From Methanosarcina acetivorans C2A (lineage in GTDB: Archaea; Halobacteriota; Methanosarcinia; Methanosarcinales; Methanosarcinaceae), in contig NC_003552.1 in assembly GCF_000007345.1 (NCBI RefSeq), positions 62,001 through 126,000 of the forward strand: a DNA stretch of 64,000 nucleotides. The letters are read 5' to 3'. Within the stretch, counting starts at the first letter, position 1, and every line of letters begins with the position of its first letter. Of this stretch, positions 53,918-63,615 are shown one piece after another. Made by a program: the position numbers and the translations under genes. Below the pieces are notes generated by a model. The model was not told the DNA's origin. It saw only the letters and a program-made list of their open reading frames with translations, and searched no databases.

Positions 53918-54163
53918 TTGAATCACCTTCGCAGTCAATTATGATGTAAAAATTAGAGCTAATAAATTAGTGTAAGACAGGCTAGTTATATAAAATATTA
54001 TCGGTAATCCGTGAAATCGATTGTGTTAGTGTTTTCTCTTTGCGATTCCGTAAACAACCCATTTTCCGTTTTGCACATGATAAAGGTAGTTTCATATAGA
54101 GGGAGCTACACGAGAAATCTTATAATATGAGTGAAAAACCGTGCAAAAAGGAAGGTTAGGCAT

Positions 54164-54844
54164 ATGGATTCTGACAGAGACAAAAAAGTAAAGCGAATCG
54201 CTCGTTTCCTGGAACTCGGGGGCACAATGCTTGCCGAACACTGCAAGGTCTGCGGAGCCCCAAAATTTCGTTACCAGGGTACGGTAATCTGCCCTATCTG
54301 TGATGTCCGGGAAGAAGGAGAAGAAACTCCGGCTCCAGAACCTGCGGCAGAAGTCCAGGTTCCAGAAGCCAGATCTTCACCTGAGCGAGACAGACCTTCA
54401 CCTGAACAAGACAGATCTTCACCTGAAAGGGGCAGAGTTCCAGCTGAGCGAGACAGGTCATCTTCTGAGACAAGAAAGAAAATACAGGCACGCAGACCGA
54501 AAACGAGGTTCGGGCAAAAAGCCCCGGAAACCGAAGGGGAAGAAGATAAGGTCCTCCGGTTTGCAGAAGAAGAGATTCCGGAACCCTCTTATGAGGCTGA
54601 AACCGCAAGAAGCACGTTTCCCGAAGTTCAGGCTGCTCCTGCGGTCCGGACAGAGAAAAGGACGGAGCAGGAAGTGGTTTCTTCAGTTCATGGAGAACGC
54701 GAGGAGCTGGAAAACCTTCTCTTTGAAAAGATGGTCAATATTGCAGCTTCCCTTCAGAATGAGAAGAATCCGCGTAGTATTGCCGAGCAGCTTGAGCTAA
54801 TCGAAAAAGGCATTGGCCTGATAGAGCGGTTGAGGCGGATCTAA
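54164..54844 (+). CDS. Autoantigen p27 / SSSCA1-type zinc-binding protein
   Basis: A 226-aa protein. Residues ~8-45 form the archaeal and eukaryotic p27-type zinc ribbon: ARFLELGGTMLAEHCKVCGA then PKFRYQGTVICPICD, with CxxC...CxxC. A long linker follows, with repeated SPERDRPSPEQDRSSPERGR-like units. A helical C-terminal stretch (EELENLLFEKMVNIAASLQN) resembles a dimerisation helix. The ATG at 54164 has GGAAGG upstream; a GTG at 54131 also opens the frame. In eukaryotes this zinc ribbon is linked to centromere and tankyrase biology; the archaeal role is unknown. Confidence 0.85.
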   Translation: MDSDRDKKVKRIARFLELGGTMLAEHCKVCGAPKFRYQGTVICPICDVREEGEETPAPEPAAEVQVPEARSSPERDRPSPEQDRSSPERGRVPAERDRSSSETRKKIQARRPKTRFGQKAPETEGEEDKVLRFAEEEIPEPSYEAETARSTFPEVQAAPAVRTEKRTEQEVVSSVHGEREELENLLFEKMVNIAASLQNEKNPRSIAEQLELIEKGIGLIERLRRI

Positions 54845-55747
54845 ATTCTAACATCTGATACATTTGAATTGACTGTATTTAAACTAAAAATTTAAATTAA
54901 CTTTAGTTAAACGATAAATTCAAGTTAATAATGGGCAGAAATAGCGCTAAAAATATTCGGGATTAAAGATATGCCGAAAAACCTCAGCTGATAGAGGAAG
55001 CCAGGAAAAAATGATTGTATATATATCTGATAATCGGAATAAACGGCTACAATAAAACCGGTTGGTATAAAAAAGCTTTTGAAGGGTAGAAAGAGCAAAA
55101 AAGAAGATTTTCAGGCTAAAAACTGGAAAAAACAGATCTTTTATGAATTTGCTTGAAGAATCTGGATTTTCCTGCTCTTTTTTCGTCCTTAAAAAGTTTA
55201 ATATGCCCTGACTGGCTGGACTTTCGCCGAAAAACTGAAGCTTTTGCTCAGGAAACTCCGATCTCAATATGCAACTTTTTTCTCTCATACCTGCGGCAAA
55301 CCCCGACAGATATCGATTTAGCTTTGTGGGGTCTCATTCAAGGCATTTCTTTCATTGTATATGGACATTTTAATTATAATTTCAATATATATCTATTATA
55401 TATTCAATAGTTTTTATTTCTCCCATATTTCCTGATCTTTCATTACAGTTTTACGCTTTTTGATTACAGGAATCCCCTTTCCTGTTTTTCATTTCTACAG
55501 GGACAGCATTTTATAAAAGTATGTATCTTTTCCATGCGATATCGGTTTTGCCCTTAACTCCGTTAACTTCCACAAAGTGATTTGGGAGGATGCTTTTTCT
55601 ATCATTATCTTTCGTTATAAATTTTGCCCTTTTTCTGAAAACCGGCATTTTGAGGGTGAACAGATCTATCATGATTTATCATAAATTTCTTTTAGGAGTG
55701 TTTATATTTTAGGACACGATAAATGTATATTGAGAGGTGATGAAAGC
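54845..55747. other. 900-bp intergenic region
   Basis: Mostly AT-rich. It includes TTTAAACTAAAAATTTAAATT near 54880, several TATA-like sequences and the promoter of the small gene at 55748. Two overlapping frames on opposite strands (54947-55288 and 55153-55410) have no ribosome sites and an unnatural composition. No RNA gene was recognised. Confidence 0.4.
55701..55710 (+). promoter_or_regulatory. TATA box of the small membrane protein gene
   Basis: TTTATATTTT lies 38 bp before the chosen start codon. The spacing fits a short leader. Confidence 0.45.
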
Positions 55748-55930
55748 ATGCGAGAGATATACAGAGACCTGCTTTCGTATCTGGTTACCTTTTTGAGGTT
55801 GCTTGGAGCGATGATTCTTCTTTTCCCTCTGGGATGGGTTTTCATCCTCCTCGGTGTACTGCCTGAGCCGAAGTGTACGGTTCACAGGCGGCACATGGAA
55901 AAAGTATTCTGCAACGTCAAAAAGTATTGA
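55748..55930 (+). CDS. Small membrane protein of unknown function
   Basis: A 60-aa protein starting MREIYRDLLSYLVTFLRLLG, with a central hydrophobic stretch of ~25 residues (LLGAMILLFPLGWVFILLGV) and a Cys/His-containing tail, PEPKCTVHRRHMEKVFCNVK. A strong GAGGTGA lies 7 nt before the ATG and a TATA box stands 38 bp upstream, so it is likely a real, expressed gene. The tail's Cys-x2-His...His...Cys could bind a metal. I do not recognise the family. Confidence 0.7.
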   Translation: MREIYRDLLSYLVTFLRLLGAMILLFPLGWVFILLGVLPEPKCTVHRRHMEKVFCNVKKY

Positions 55931-55952
55931 TAAGACAGGTTTTTTTCTCGCG

Positions 55953-55972
55953 GGAATTCCCTCGGGAATTCC
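55953..55972 (+). terminator. GGAATTCC hairpin after the small membrane protein
   Basis: GGAATTCC at 55953-55960 pairs with a second GGAATTCC at 55965-55972 across loop CTCG. It lies 22 bp after the stop codon. A T-rich tract flanks it. Confidence 0.45.
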
Positions 55973-56190
55973 TTGTTAAAAACGTTTTTCCCGGAGCCTA
56001 CAGTTGAATCCTGTTATTGCAGGCTTATAGTATGCGGTTTTCCTCCGATTCTGTTGCCGGCTTCCTCCTAATCGCCATATGGGTCTTTTCAGCCTCAGTC
56101 TCCGGGGATCATTATATTTTTTATATGCGAATTTATATATTTATGGAACATGTATGGATTCATAAACGTACATAAATGTCAGTAATTTCT

Positions 56191-56198
56191 CATTTTCA
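56191..56198. repeat. Left 8-bp target-site duplication of the insertion sequence
   Basis: CATTTTCA here is repeated exactly at 57796-57803, flanking the inverted repeats of the element. It marks the insertion point; the duplication could be 9 bp if the next G is included. Confidence 0.85.
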
Positions 56199-57795
56199 GA
56201 GTCTTTTTAATTTTTTCTGGTTTTTCTTCAATCTCAAGACAACCACAAAATTTTATCCCAATTTGAGCAAATCAATTCACTCATTTAAAAATGTTGATTC
56301 ATTCACACAAGCATCCACCAAAATTTTCCAAATTGTGGAACTATTTTTGTGGGAATTTCCGACAGCTACAGCTATAAGCCATCAAGTTTAAGAACTAATT
56401 ATTCTCCAATTCTAGCATTATCCATATTGGAATCTTGCTCTCATTAAAGGTGAGAAACCTTTCCATTTTCCAGTGCTGAAACACCGTTTGTTGAAAAAAG
56501 TAAATAGATTGTAACAAAAATTAGTTAGTCCATTATTGGTTTTGAATGACCTCGCTTTGTCTACTATATCACATATCAAAGAAAATATCTGTTCCATTGT
56601 ATTATCTGTCTCAGATGTAAAACCTTTTTTCAAGAAGCTCACATTCTTGCTGAAAATCTCTTCGGCATAAGAAATCGCTTTATGAGACGCTTCAGAAAGT
56701 TCAAGATCAGAGTTAAATTCTCGTATCTTCTGAATATGCGCAACAGCACTGATAACCGTATCAGAAAGTATCAATTGAGATATCTCATTGTAGGTAATCT
56801 TATCGTTATCTGGAATCTCTTCAATAGAACTGAATTCCTCATAATACCTCTTACTAACGTTTTTTAATTGATGAAACACACAAAAAGAATGAGTCACTTC
56901 AGGAAAGACCATTTTTACGGCTCCAATGATCGCTTTATCCTCATCAGAAACAATCTTTTTGATTTTATCTTCAGGAAATCGGTTCTTTATTCGTATAAAA
57001 AGAGGCATCAGAGCCTCAATTGTTGGTAACCTCTCAGTTACTTCAAAATCTAAAATGACCTTCTCTTTGGTAGCAACAACGTAAACAGATTTATATCGCA
57101 TTTTTTTCCATTCTTTCTTTGTGAGTTTCGTTCCAATAAATTCTTCAAGCTTTTTTTTCCATCCATTCTTGATCCAATTCCCATCAACATACAATGTTTC
57201 TTCAAAGCTAACTCCTTGGTTCAAAAGTTCTTGCTTTGAAAGTTTTGCTAGTTTCTGTTCATATAACCACAATGAAGTGGGACAAGGAGCTCTTCCACAG
57301 ACATTTATTACTCCTTCTGTATATGTTTCCCCAATTCGCCGAGAATTGTGCAGACTGCATCGTCCATCGTATCTGACATTTATTTGTGTATCATAATATT
57401 CAGAACTGTAATTTGCAGAACCCTGAACACCAATAACCTGATCATGATAATGTTTCTTACAAGTGGGACAAAGCCAGTATGTAACATTGAGAGATATAGT
57501 GCCGTAACGTGATATAATAAAACGAGTGTGATGAGAGTTAACATGTAATTTACTTCCACAACTATCACACTGAGTAGGGGAGAATATAGAGAACATGGGA
57601 TAGTATCGATTTCCAACCAAAACTTTTGGCAAAGGAATTATTATTTTGCCGTCAACTATCGTTTTTATCATTGATTTATCTATTGCAATGTTTCCTTTTC
57701 CCATAAATAGAAAAAATATATCAATATAATTAAAATTTTATTGTTTTGCACGATATAGAGGGAAAACGAAAAACCAGAAAATAATAAAAAGTCTC
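56199..57795 (-). mobile_element. Complete insertion sequence, 1,597 bp, ISH6/IS256-like
   Basis: The ends form ~28-bp imperfect inverted repeats. The left end GAGTCTTTTTAATTTTTTCT and the right end (reverse complement) GAGACTTTTTATTATTTTCT are followed in both by GGTTTTTC. An 8-bp direct repeat, CATTTTCA, flanks them. One intact transposase gene fills most of the element. It lies 14 bp past the stop of hef and hits no gene. Intact ends and frame suggest recent insertion or continued activity. Confidence 0.88.
56418..57704 (-). CDS. DDE (MULE-type) transposase
   Basis: A 428-aa transposase. An N-terminal zinc-binding region has CDSCGSKLHVNSHHTRFI and CPTCKKHYHD. The catalytic triad is probably Asp in LYVDGNW, Asp in KIVSDEDKAIIGAV and Glu in TDNTMEQIFSL. 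The conserved FCVFHQLKNVSKRYYEEF between the second and third is typical of MULE/IS256/ISH6 enzymes. The frame is intact. It moves the surrounding element by cut-and-paste or copy-out; the exact IS family needs a database comparison. Confidence 0.9.
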   Translation of the reverse strand: MGKGNIAIDKSMIKTIVDGKIIIPLPKVLVGNRYYPMFSIFSPTQCDSCGSKLHVNSHHTRFIISRYGTISLNVTYWLCPTCKKHYHDQVIGVQGSANYSSEYYDTQINVRYDGRCSLHNSRRIGETYTEGVINVCGRAPCPTSLWLYEQKLAKLSKQELLNQGVSFEETLYVDGNWIKNGWKKKLEEFIGTKLTKKEWKKMRYKSVYVVATKEKVILDFEVTERLPTIEALMPLFIRIKNRFPEDKIKKIVSDEDKAIIGAVKMVFPEVTHSFCVFHQLKNVSKRYYEEFSSIEEIPDNDKITYNEISQLILSDTVISAVAHIQKIREFNSDLELSEASHKAISYAEEIFSKNVSFLKKGFTSETDNTMEQIFSLICDIVDKARSFKTNNGLTNFCYNLFTFFNKRCFSTGKWKGFSPLMRARFQYG

Positions 57796-57803
57796 CATTT
57801 TCA
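57796..57803. repeat. Right 8-bp target-site duplication of the insertion sequence
   Basis: Matches the left copy at 56191-56198 exactly (CATTTTCA) and lies just before the end of hef. Confidence 0.85.
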
Positions 57804-57809
57804 GGTTCG

Positions 57810-60311
57810 TCAACCTTTATACGGGCTTTCGAGAACTTCCTTTATCCTGGCTGCGGTCTTTGGCCCTATTAATTTTACTTTCTTGAGTTCTTCCGTATCA
57901 GCCTGCAGGACCGCTTTTACGGAGCCGAAGTGCAAAAGGAGGTTTCTGGCGGCTTTCGGCCCGATATTCGAAATCGAAGAAATGAGATATTCCTGCTGCT
58001 CGGAAAGAGTGCTGGCAGATTTCTTCCCGTGAGGGTTGATTTCACGTTTGTTCTCTGTCTGCTCGCGTTTTGCAAGTATCTTTAAAATGGAAGCTGTTTC
58101 TTCCTCGTCCCGGGAGTGGAGAATGGATACTCCAAAATCGATAGCAATGGATACAAGTGTACCATAAATGGCATTAGGATTGATCTGCCTGGAAGTAAAA
58201 AGGTCCTCTCCTTCAATGATCAGGACAGGTTTTTCATACACTCTCGCAAGGTCTGAGAGCTGGGCAAAAAGGTTTCTTTTTCCGTCAATCAGGGAACTTG
58301 TAAAGTCGTCAGTACGCTTTCTTTCCACAGCAAGGCGGTCGCTTACCACGTAGTCCCCTACTTCGAGAACTGCAAAGCTGAGTCCCATGCCGAGCCTGTC
58401 CAGGGTTTTTGCAACCCCGCTTTTAGTCTCCCTGTGGTCTATCACTATTCTGAGGGATTCGCTTGCGTTGTCTTCGGATGCGGTTCCGAAATCCACAAGG
58501 GTTTTTTGCCTCTCTTTTGCGTTTATATCAGCTTGTTCATTTCCGCTCTTCTTGCCATCCCCATTTACGCCTGTTTCAGGGTGTGAGCTTTTTTCCGAGT
58601 ATAGATCTGTTCTGTTCTCGAAACCGTCCCCTTCTTCATCCTCTTCTTCTTTTTCAATTTCAATTTCTATTTTTTCAGTTTTCAACTGTGGGTCCGGGGT
58701 ACAGGGCAGGTTTTCGAAATCCGAAAGTGCTGCACTTTTTTTTGAAACCTTTGGGGTAAGGGCGGTTTCAAGCCCGTGCATGCTTTTAAGCATCCTTTTT
58801 TCCTTATTTTTGCTGCTCCAGTAATAGGCTTCGTCCCGCGTGCCCTTTGTCACAAGCACGATTACCCTGCCTTTTTGCTGCCTGCCGGTCCTGCCCTTAC
58901 GCTGGATGCTGCGGATTTCCGAAGGGATAGGCTCGTAAAATAGTACCATGTCCGTGGCAGGGATATCAAGGCCTTCTTCAGCAACTGAAGTGGCTACCAG
59001 GACGTTGTATTCTCCAGCCCTGAATTTATCCAGGATTTCTGCCTGTTGCTTCTGTGTAAGCCCTTTGTTCTTGTTGCGCGAACCCTGACCTACAAAACGG
59101 ATCGGAATAATTCCGGAAAACCCGGATAGGGCATTTGCCACTATTTCGGCAGTGTCCCTGTAGTTGGTAAACACAATTACCCTGGAATCAGGATTTTTCT
59201 TTAGCTGTTCGGATACGATTTTCCTTGCAAGCTCGAGTTTGGGATGTTCAACATCGCATTCCTTTACCCTGTACAGGGCTTTTCTCATGTAAAGGTCGTC
59301 CATGAGCCTTTTTGCAGCCTTGCTCGCACTTTTCGAGGAAGCTTCCGAATCCAGCTTTTCCAGGTACTTCCTGAGAGTCTCAAGCCCCTGCGTCTCCACC
59401 ATCTCCACTGCATGGTTCACCTTCATCATTTCGGCAACCACAGACATGGCAGAGAATATCGCAGGGTCTCCTCCCACACGGATTTCTCCCTGGAGCTGTT
59501 TCTGGAGAAGCAGGAGGTCTTTTTTGGAGATATATTTCCCGCTGCCTGCAGAAAAACCGAGATCTTTTATGATTCTGAGCCGGTCGTCGAGGATCTTTTC
59601 CAGATAGCTCCGGATTTCGGCCATTTCGGGAGGAAGCTGGACCTGAAGCCACTCTATTTCTTTTTCCTGCACATAAGGGCGAACATCCCTGTCTTTCTCG
59701 GTTTTCACAGCTACGTTTTCAACATGTAAAGCCTGGCAGACCTCTGCGATTTTCTCGTCCGAGCTGCCCGGACTTGCGGTAATTCCGAGTATATGGGGAT
59801 TTTTTGCGCTTTCAAAGTACTTTTCCGCAATAAAGGTATAGGCGTAATTTCCAACAGCCCTGTGGGCTTCATCAAAGGTGATGTGGCTTACGTCCTCAAG
59901 GCTGATCCTTTTTGTAAGAAGGTCGTTTTCAATTACCTGGGGGGTGGATACTATCAGTTTTCCCTGTGCCCAGAGCTTTTCCCTCTCTGCAGGGGCGATG
60001 CTGCCTGTAAAAGCCAGAATCTCTTCTTCGGGAAGGGCCATCACCTTTTTGAAAAAAGCAGCATGCTGGTCTACAAGAGGTTTTGTGGGCGAAAGGATCA
60101 GGGCTTTTCCCCCGAAACGCTGGAGCCTTGAAGCAATTACAAAAAGAGCTATTATGGTTTTTCCAAGCCCTGTAGGGAGCACAACAAGGCTTGACCCTTC
60201 AAGGGCTTTGCCTGCAAGGTTGAGCTGGTATAGCCTCTGCTCAACTGTGTCGGGCTTAATCAACGGATGCTTCATGCATGCCGGTTTCTCAGGAAAAAAA
60301 CTCTCTTTCAT
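57810..60311 (-). CDS. hef: Hef-type helicase-nuclease
   Basis: An 833-aa fusion of an SF2 helicase with an XPF-family nuclease. The helicase has SLVVLPTGLGKTIIALF (motif I), FDEAHRAVGNYAY (DEAH), GITASPGSSDEK (motif III), VIVFTNYRDTAE, and motif VI IQRKGRTGRQQ. An acidic insertion of about 100 residues includes EIEIEKEEEDEEGDG. The nuclease has VIDHRETKSG, VGDYVVSDRLAVERKRTDDF (ERKxxxD) and then two helix-hairpin-helix repeats (ISNIGPKAARNLLLHFG, LIGPKTAARIKEV). It processes stalled forks, like FANCM/XPF. The insertion sequence lies 14 bp past its stop codon. Confidence 0.93.
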   Translation of the reverse strand: MKESFFPEKPACMKHPLIKPDTVEQRLYQLNLAGKALEGSSLVVLPTGLGKTIIALFVIASRLQRFGGKALILSPTKPLVDQHAAFFKKVMALPEEEILAFTGSIAPAEREKLWAQGKLIVSTPQVIENDLLTKRISLEDVSHITFDEAHRAVGNYAYTFIAEKYFESAKNPHILGITASPGSSDEKIAEVCQALHVENVAVKTEKDRDVRPYVQEKEIEWLQVQLPPEMAEIRSYLEKILDDRLRIIKDLGFSAGSGKYISKKDLLLLQKQLQGEIRVGGDPAIFSAMSVVAEMMKVNHAVEMVETQGLETLRKYLEKLDSEASSKSASKAAKRLMDDLYMRKALYRVKECDVEHPKLELARKIVSEQLKKNPDSRVIVFTNYRDTAEIVANALSGFSGIIPIRFVGQGSRNKNKGLTQKQQAEILDKFRAGEYNVLVATSVAEEGLDIPATDMVLFYEPIPSEIRSIQRKGRTGRQQKGRVIVLVTKGTRDEAYYWSSKNKEKRMLKSMHGLETALTPKVSKKSAALSDFENLPCTPDPQLKTEKIEIEIEKEEEDEEGDGFENRTDLYSEKSSHPETGVNGDGKKSGNEQADINAKERQKTLVDFGTASEDNASESLRIVIDHRETKSGVAKTLDRLGMGLSFAVLEVGDYVVSDRLAVERKRTDDFTSSLIDGKRNLFAQLSDLARVYEKPVLIIEGEDLFTSRQINPNAIYGTLVSIAIDFGVSILHSRDEEETASILKILAKREQTENKREINPHGKKSASTLSEQQEYLISSISNIGPKAARNLLLHFGSVKAVLQADTEELKKVKLIGPKTAARIKEVLESPYKG

Positions 60312-60463
60312 TTCTATTCAGTTTTGTTTATTTCGGTTTTATTTGGGGCTTTATTTCAATTATAAAAAAGTAATATAAAATTAAAAACTTTGCTGCAGGC
60401 TTTTTACCTGCAGATCAGGAATTTAGAGGACCCTTAATTTAAAGGGTTCTTAAATCCTTTATT

Positions 60464-62302
60464 TTAGAAGTTAAAGGGCTTGCCTGCGGATTCGAAATCT
60501 CTGCCCCTGTAGATAAGCTCATAGAGCACGTTTTCGATCCCGTTGATAGGAGCCCGAACCTGGCGCATGGAGTCCCTGTCCCTTATTGTGACAGTCCCAT
60601 CCTGAAGAGTGTCATAGTCCACGGTTACCGAGTAAGGAGTCCCGATTTCATCGTTTCTCCTGTAACGGCGCCCGATGGTCCCGGAGTCATCGTAATTGAC
60701 AAGCAGGGTCTTTTCCCTGAGTTTTGCAATAATCTCCTTTGCCGGGTCTGCAAGCTCTTTTCTTGTTAGGAGCGGGAGGACTGCAACCTGCACGGGGGCG
60801 ACTGCACTTGAGAAATGCATCACAAGGCGGGCTTCTTCGCCTTCGGCTTCACTCTCACTCTTTGCTCCCCCTGACTCTTTTCCTGCATCCTCTGTACCTT
60901 CTGCTTCTCCTGCACCTTTAAGTCCGGATTCGGCCGCTTTCTGGGCAACGTTTTCTTCGTCAAAGGCATGCTCCATTATGCCGTAGAAGATCCTGTCTAT
61001 CCCGTAGGAAGGTTCAATCACGTGAGGAATGACGTTTTCTCCGCTGACTTTTATATTCTCCTCGGCAAAGTCCACAACGTCCGGGCTGACAGTCAGTTCT
61101 TCTCCATCCAAGGTAACCTTGATTTGATCCTTTGAGAGCTCTTCTTCCGAAAGCTGTTTTAAGGCGTCTGCAACGGCTTTTGCTTTGCCCTTGAAGAGGG
61201 GGCCGAGTTTTCCCATGTTCGGTTTTACGACAAAGCGGGTAACTATTTTGGGTTCGTCATATTCCACATAAACATAAAGGTCGGTCTTGCTGACCCTTGC
61301 ATGGGCTTTGAGGTCGTAATCCGTCCTATCGGCGATGCCCACGATCTCTACCCAACCGAAGCGGTCCGTTTCGATTTCGGCGTCCCAGCAGTCGATTGCA
61401 TAGTGAGCCATCTCATCCGTCAGGTGCTGCCTGAACCTGAGTTTTTCAGGGTCGATCCCTACTTTTGTCAGGAACTCGTTTGTGAGCGCGATGTTGTAGC
61501 CCAGAATCTCATGGGCAATAACGCCGGTTTCTACAGCTTCCCGCACGGTCAACCTGACAGGTTCGCCGGTTTGCTGGGCTGCCTGCGAATAAAGAACGAG
61601 CTCTTTGTCTGCGAATCGCTCGAAGTTAGGATGTTTTTTGTTCCTGGGGTCAACGAAAAGTTCGCACTCGGCCTGGGTAAATTCCCTGAGCCTTATTACA
61701 CCCTGCCTTGGAGCGATTTCGTTCCTGTAAGACTTGCCGATCTGCACCGCCCCGAAAGGCAGCTTATCCCTGTAGAAGCGGGACAGCCTCTGGAAGTCCA
61801 CGAACATCCCCTGTGCCGTTTCCGGCCTGAGGTAACCCTGCCTCCCGGTCCCGGGACCGATTGTGGTCTTGAACATCAGGTTAAATTCATAAGCGTCCTC
61901 GAACTCTCCGCCGCACTCGGGACACCTGATTTCTTTTTCCCTTATGACCTTCGTAAGTTCCTCTGCACTCAGGGTCCCTGCCGCTTCAGTTACGTTTTCC
62001 ACAAGGTGGTCAGCCCGGAATGCCTCTTTACAGTTCATGCACTCACACAGAGGGTCAGAAAAGCCTCCTACGTGCCCGGATGCGATAAAGACCTCTTCAA
62101 TTCCTATGGTCGGGCACTCGATTTCCATATGCCCTTCCTGGATAACGTAAAACTCTCTCCAGACCTGTTCGATCCGCCTCTTCAGCGTGCTCCCGAGCGG
62201 CCCGTAATCATAAAATCCGCGGCTTCCGCCATACAGCTCAAAGGAGTTCCATAAAAAGCCGCGGCGTTTTGCCAGCTCGAATACTTTTTCGTATTTATCC
62301 AT
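60464..62302 (-). CDS. glyS: Glycyl-tRNA synthetase (alpha2 type)
   Basis: A 612-aa class II synthetase. It begins MDKYEKVFELAKRRGFLWNS, then YGGSRGFYDYGPLGSTLKRR. Motif 2 is FRDKLPFGAVQIGKSYRNEI-like, with YLRPETAQGMFVDFQRLSRF and IRLREFTQAECELFVDP. Motif 3 is EPSYGIDRIFYGIMEHAFDE. A zinc-like CECMNC...CPEC pair sits near residues 85-155. A Gly/Glu/Ala/Ser-rich insert of about 40 residues (GAGEAEGTEDAGKESGGAKS) precedes the anticodon-binding domain. A Methanosarcina-type expansion there is possible. Confidence 0.94.
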   Translation of the reverse strand: MDKYEKVFELAKRRGFLWNSFELYGGSRGFYDYGPLGSTLKRRIEQVWREFYVIQEGHMEIECPTIGIEEVFIASGHVGGFSDPLCECMNCKEAFRADHLVENVTEAAGTLSAEELTKVIREKEIRCPECGGEFEDAYEFNLMFKTTIGPGTGRQGYLRPETAQGMFVDFQRLSRFYRDKLPFGAVQIGKSYRNEIAPRQGVIRLREFTQAECELFVDPRNKKHPNFERFADKELVLYSQAAQQTGEPVRLTVREAVETGVIAHEILGYNIALTNEFLTKVGIDPEKLRFRQHLTDEMAHYAIDCWDAEIETDRFGWVEIVGIADRTDYDLKAHARVSKTDLYVYVEYDEPKIVTRFVVKPNMGKLGPLFKGKAKAVADALKQLSEEELSKDQIKVTLDGEELTVSPDVVDFAEENIKVSGENVIPHVIEPSYGIDRIFYGIMEHAFDEENVAQKAAESGLKGAGEAEGTEDAGKESGGAKSESEAEGEEARLVMHFSSAVAPVQVAVLPLLTRKELADPAKEIIAKLREKTLLVNYDDSGTIGRRYRRNDEIGTPYSVTVDYDTLQDGTVTIRDRDSMRQVRAPINGIENVLYELIYRGRDFESAGKPFNF

Positions 62303-62579
62303 TTTATAAATCCTCGTAAAATTGATCGGGGGATATAGGGTAATTGTGAATTTTTGACTTGTCCGAAATACTATGGATAAAGGGAATCATTATATTAAAT
62401 TTGCACTGCTCTGAGACGGCGGGTTGAAGAAGGTGAGAAGAAGATTATGGATTCGATTTTGCTCTAAATAATAGTTTCTTTATACAAACCTAAACCTCTG
62501 TGTCCTAATTTTTACATAAATTCCTTATATCAAAAAACCAATATATGCCCATAAAAATAGGGATTATGAGGTAGATTGC

Positions 62580-63614
62580 GTGGTCAAGTCTTTCGAGGCG
62601 CAGAAACTTTCATTTTCAATCGATGGAGAAGAAAAAATACCTGCAATCGAAATGGTTGGGACTATACAACACATACAAAATATTATTTTTCACTTGGGTG
62701 ACTATTTTTATGGCAATCCAAGTCGTCCGAAAGGGGACTTTCCGCAGGTTATCAAAGATTCATGTACCCTTTTTGTAACAAATATAGAAATGGGTAGCGT
62801 TCATGCTGAAATGCAAATAGGTGACGCTCAAGTTGGTATAACAGATTTGGGAACATTGGGTGAGAGAGCGATTTGTGCAACAAACGAGTTAATTGAAACT
62901 CTTTCTCACGCAGATGTTTCAAAAGAAGAACTGGGCGAAATAATTAAAGATCCTCACAGGTTAAACAAAGTATTAAAAGAATTCTACTTAATGTGGCCTG
63001 ATCCGCAATCGAAAAGAAGTCTAACTTTTGGTTTCTCAGGAAAAGTTGAAGAAAATTTAAATCCAGAACAAAAAGAGGTAATACGATCCATCTTACGTAA
63101 ACCCGTTGAAGAATACGAAAAAGAGGTTTTTGGAAGAGTTTATGAGCTACGGGTCGACAAAAACAGAAGGATTCAAATCGACACTCCGGAAGGAGCAATA
63201 GATTGTAATTTCACTGCGGATATCGAAGAAGATATCAAAGATATTATTGGAAATATTGTTACCATACGTGGTGTAATGAAGCCTTCAAAAGGCAAATTCG
63301 TTTTGAGTATTGACAGCGAAGTTTCGATTGAAAGAAATTCACGATACTATCTTGCCTCAATTAAAAGAGATGAGATTGAAGTGAAATTGAAAGAAGAAGT
63401 TCCAATTGATATTGAATTTGAGGATGATTATTATATAGCTTCAAATGATGATTTAGGGCTTCTTGCTGTTCAACCAAAAATGAAGCTTTTGATCGAGGAA
63501 CTCAAAGGACAGCTTAACGTTTTATGGCAAGAATATGTGCTTGCCGATGAAGAGGAGTTGGCACCCAGTGGCAAAGATCTGAGGGAAATGTTAATTTCAA
63601 TTGTGGGTGCTTAA
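62580..63614 (+). CDS. Uncharacterised 344-aa protein, first gene of a putative toxin-antitoxin-like operon
   Basis: Start is GTG 62580, with GAGGT 7-11 nt upstream. I do not recognise the N-terminal ~200 residues. The middle, with KEVFGRVYELRVDKNRRIQI then GNIVTIRGVMKPSKGKFVLS, looks like a small beta barrel. The C-terminus, LIEELKGQLNVLWQEYVLA then DEEELAPSGKDLREMLI, resembles the tails of proteins often encoded beside HicA/YcfA-type toxins. The next gene starts 1 nt after this stop. The AT-rich composition differs from glyS. An antitoxin or sensor role is inferred, not shown. Confidence 0.65.
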   Translation: MVKSFEAQKLSFSIDGEEKIPAIEMVGTIQHIQNIIFHLGDYFYGNPSRPKGDFPQVIKDSCTLFVTNIEMGSVHAEMQIGDAQVGITDLGTLGERAICATNELIETLSHADVSKEELGEIIKDPHRLNKVLKEFYLMWPDPQSKRSLTFGFSGKVEENLNPEQKEVIRSILRKPVEEYEKEVFGRVYELRVDKNRRIQIDTPEGAIDCNFTADIEEDIKDIIGNIVTIRGVMKPSKGKFVLSIDSEVSIERNSRYYLASIKRDEIEVKLKEEVPIDIEFEDDYYIASNDDLGLLAVQPKMKLLIEELKGQLNVLWQEYVLADEEELAPSGKDLREMLISIVGA

Positions 63615-63615
63615 A

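Noticed and set aside
54947-55410. Two overlapping frames on opposite strands (113 and 85 codons)
   Set aside because: Neither has a ribosome site or recognisable domain, and each contradicts the other.
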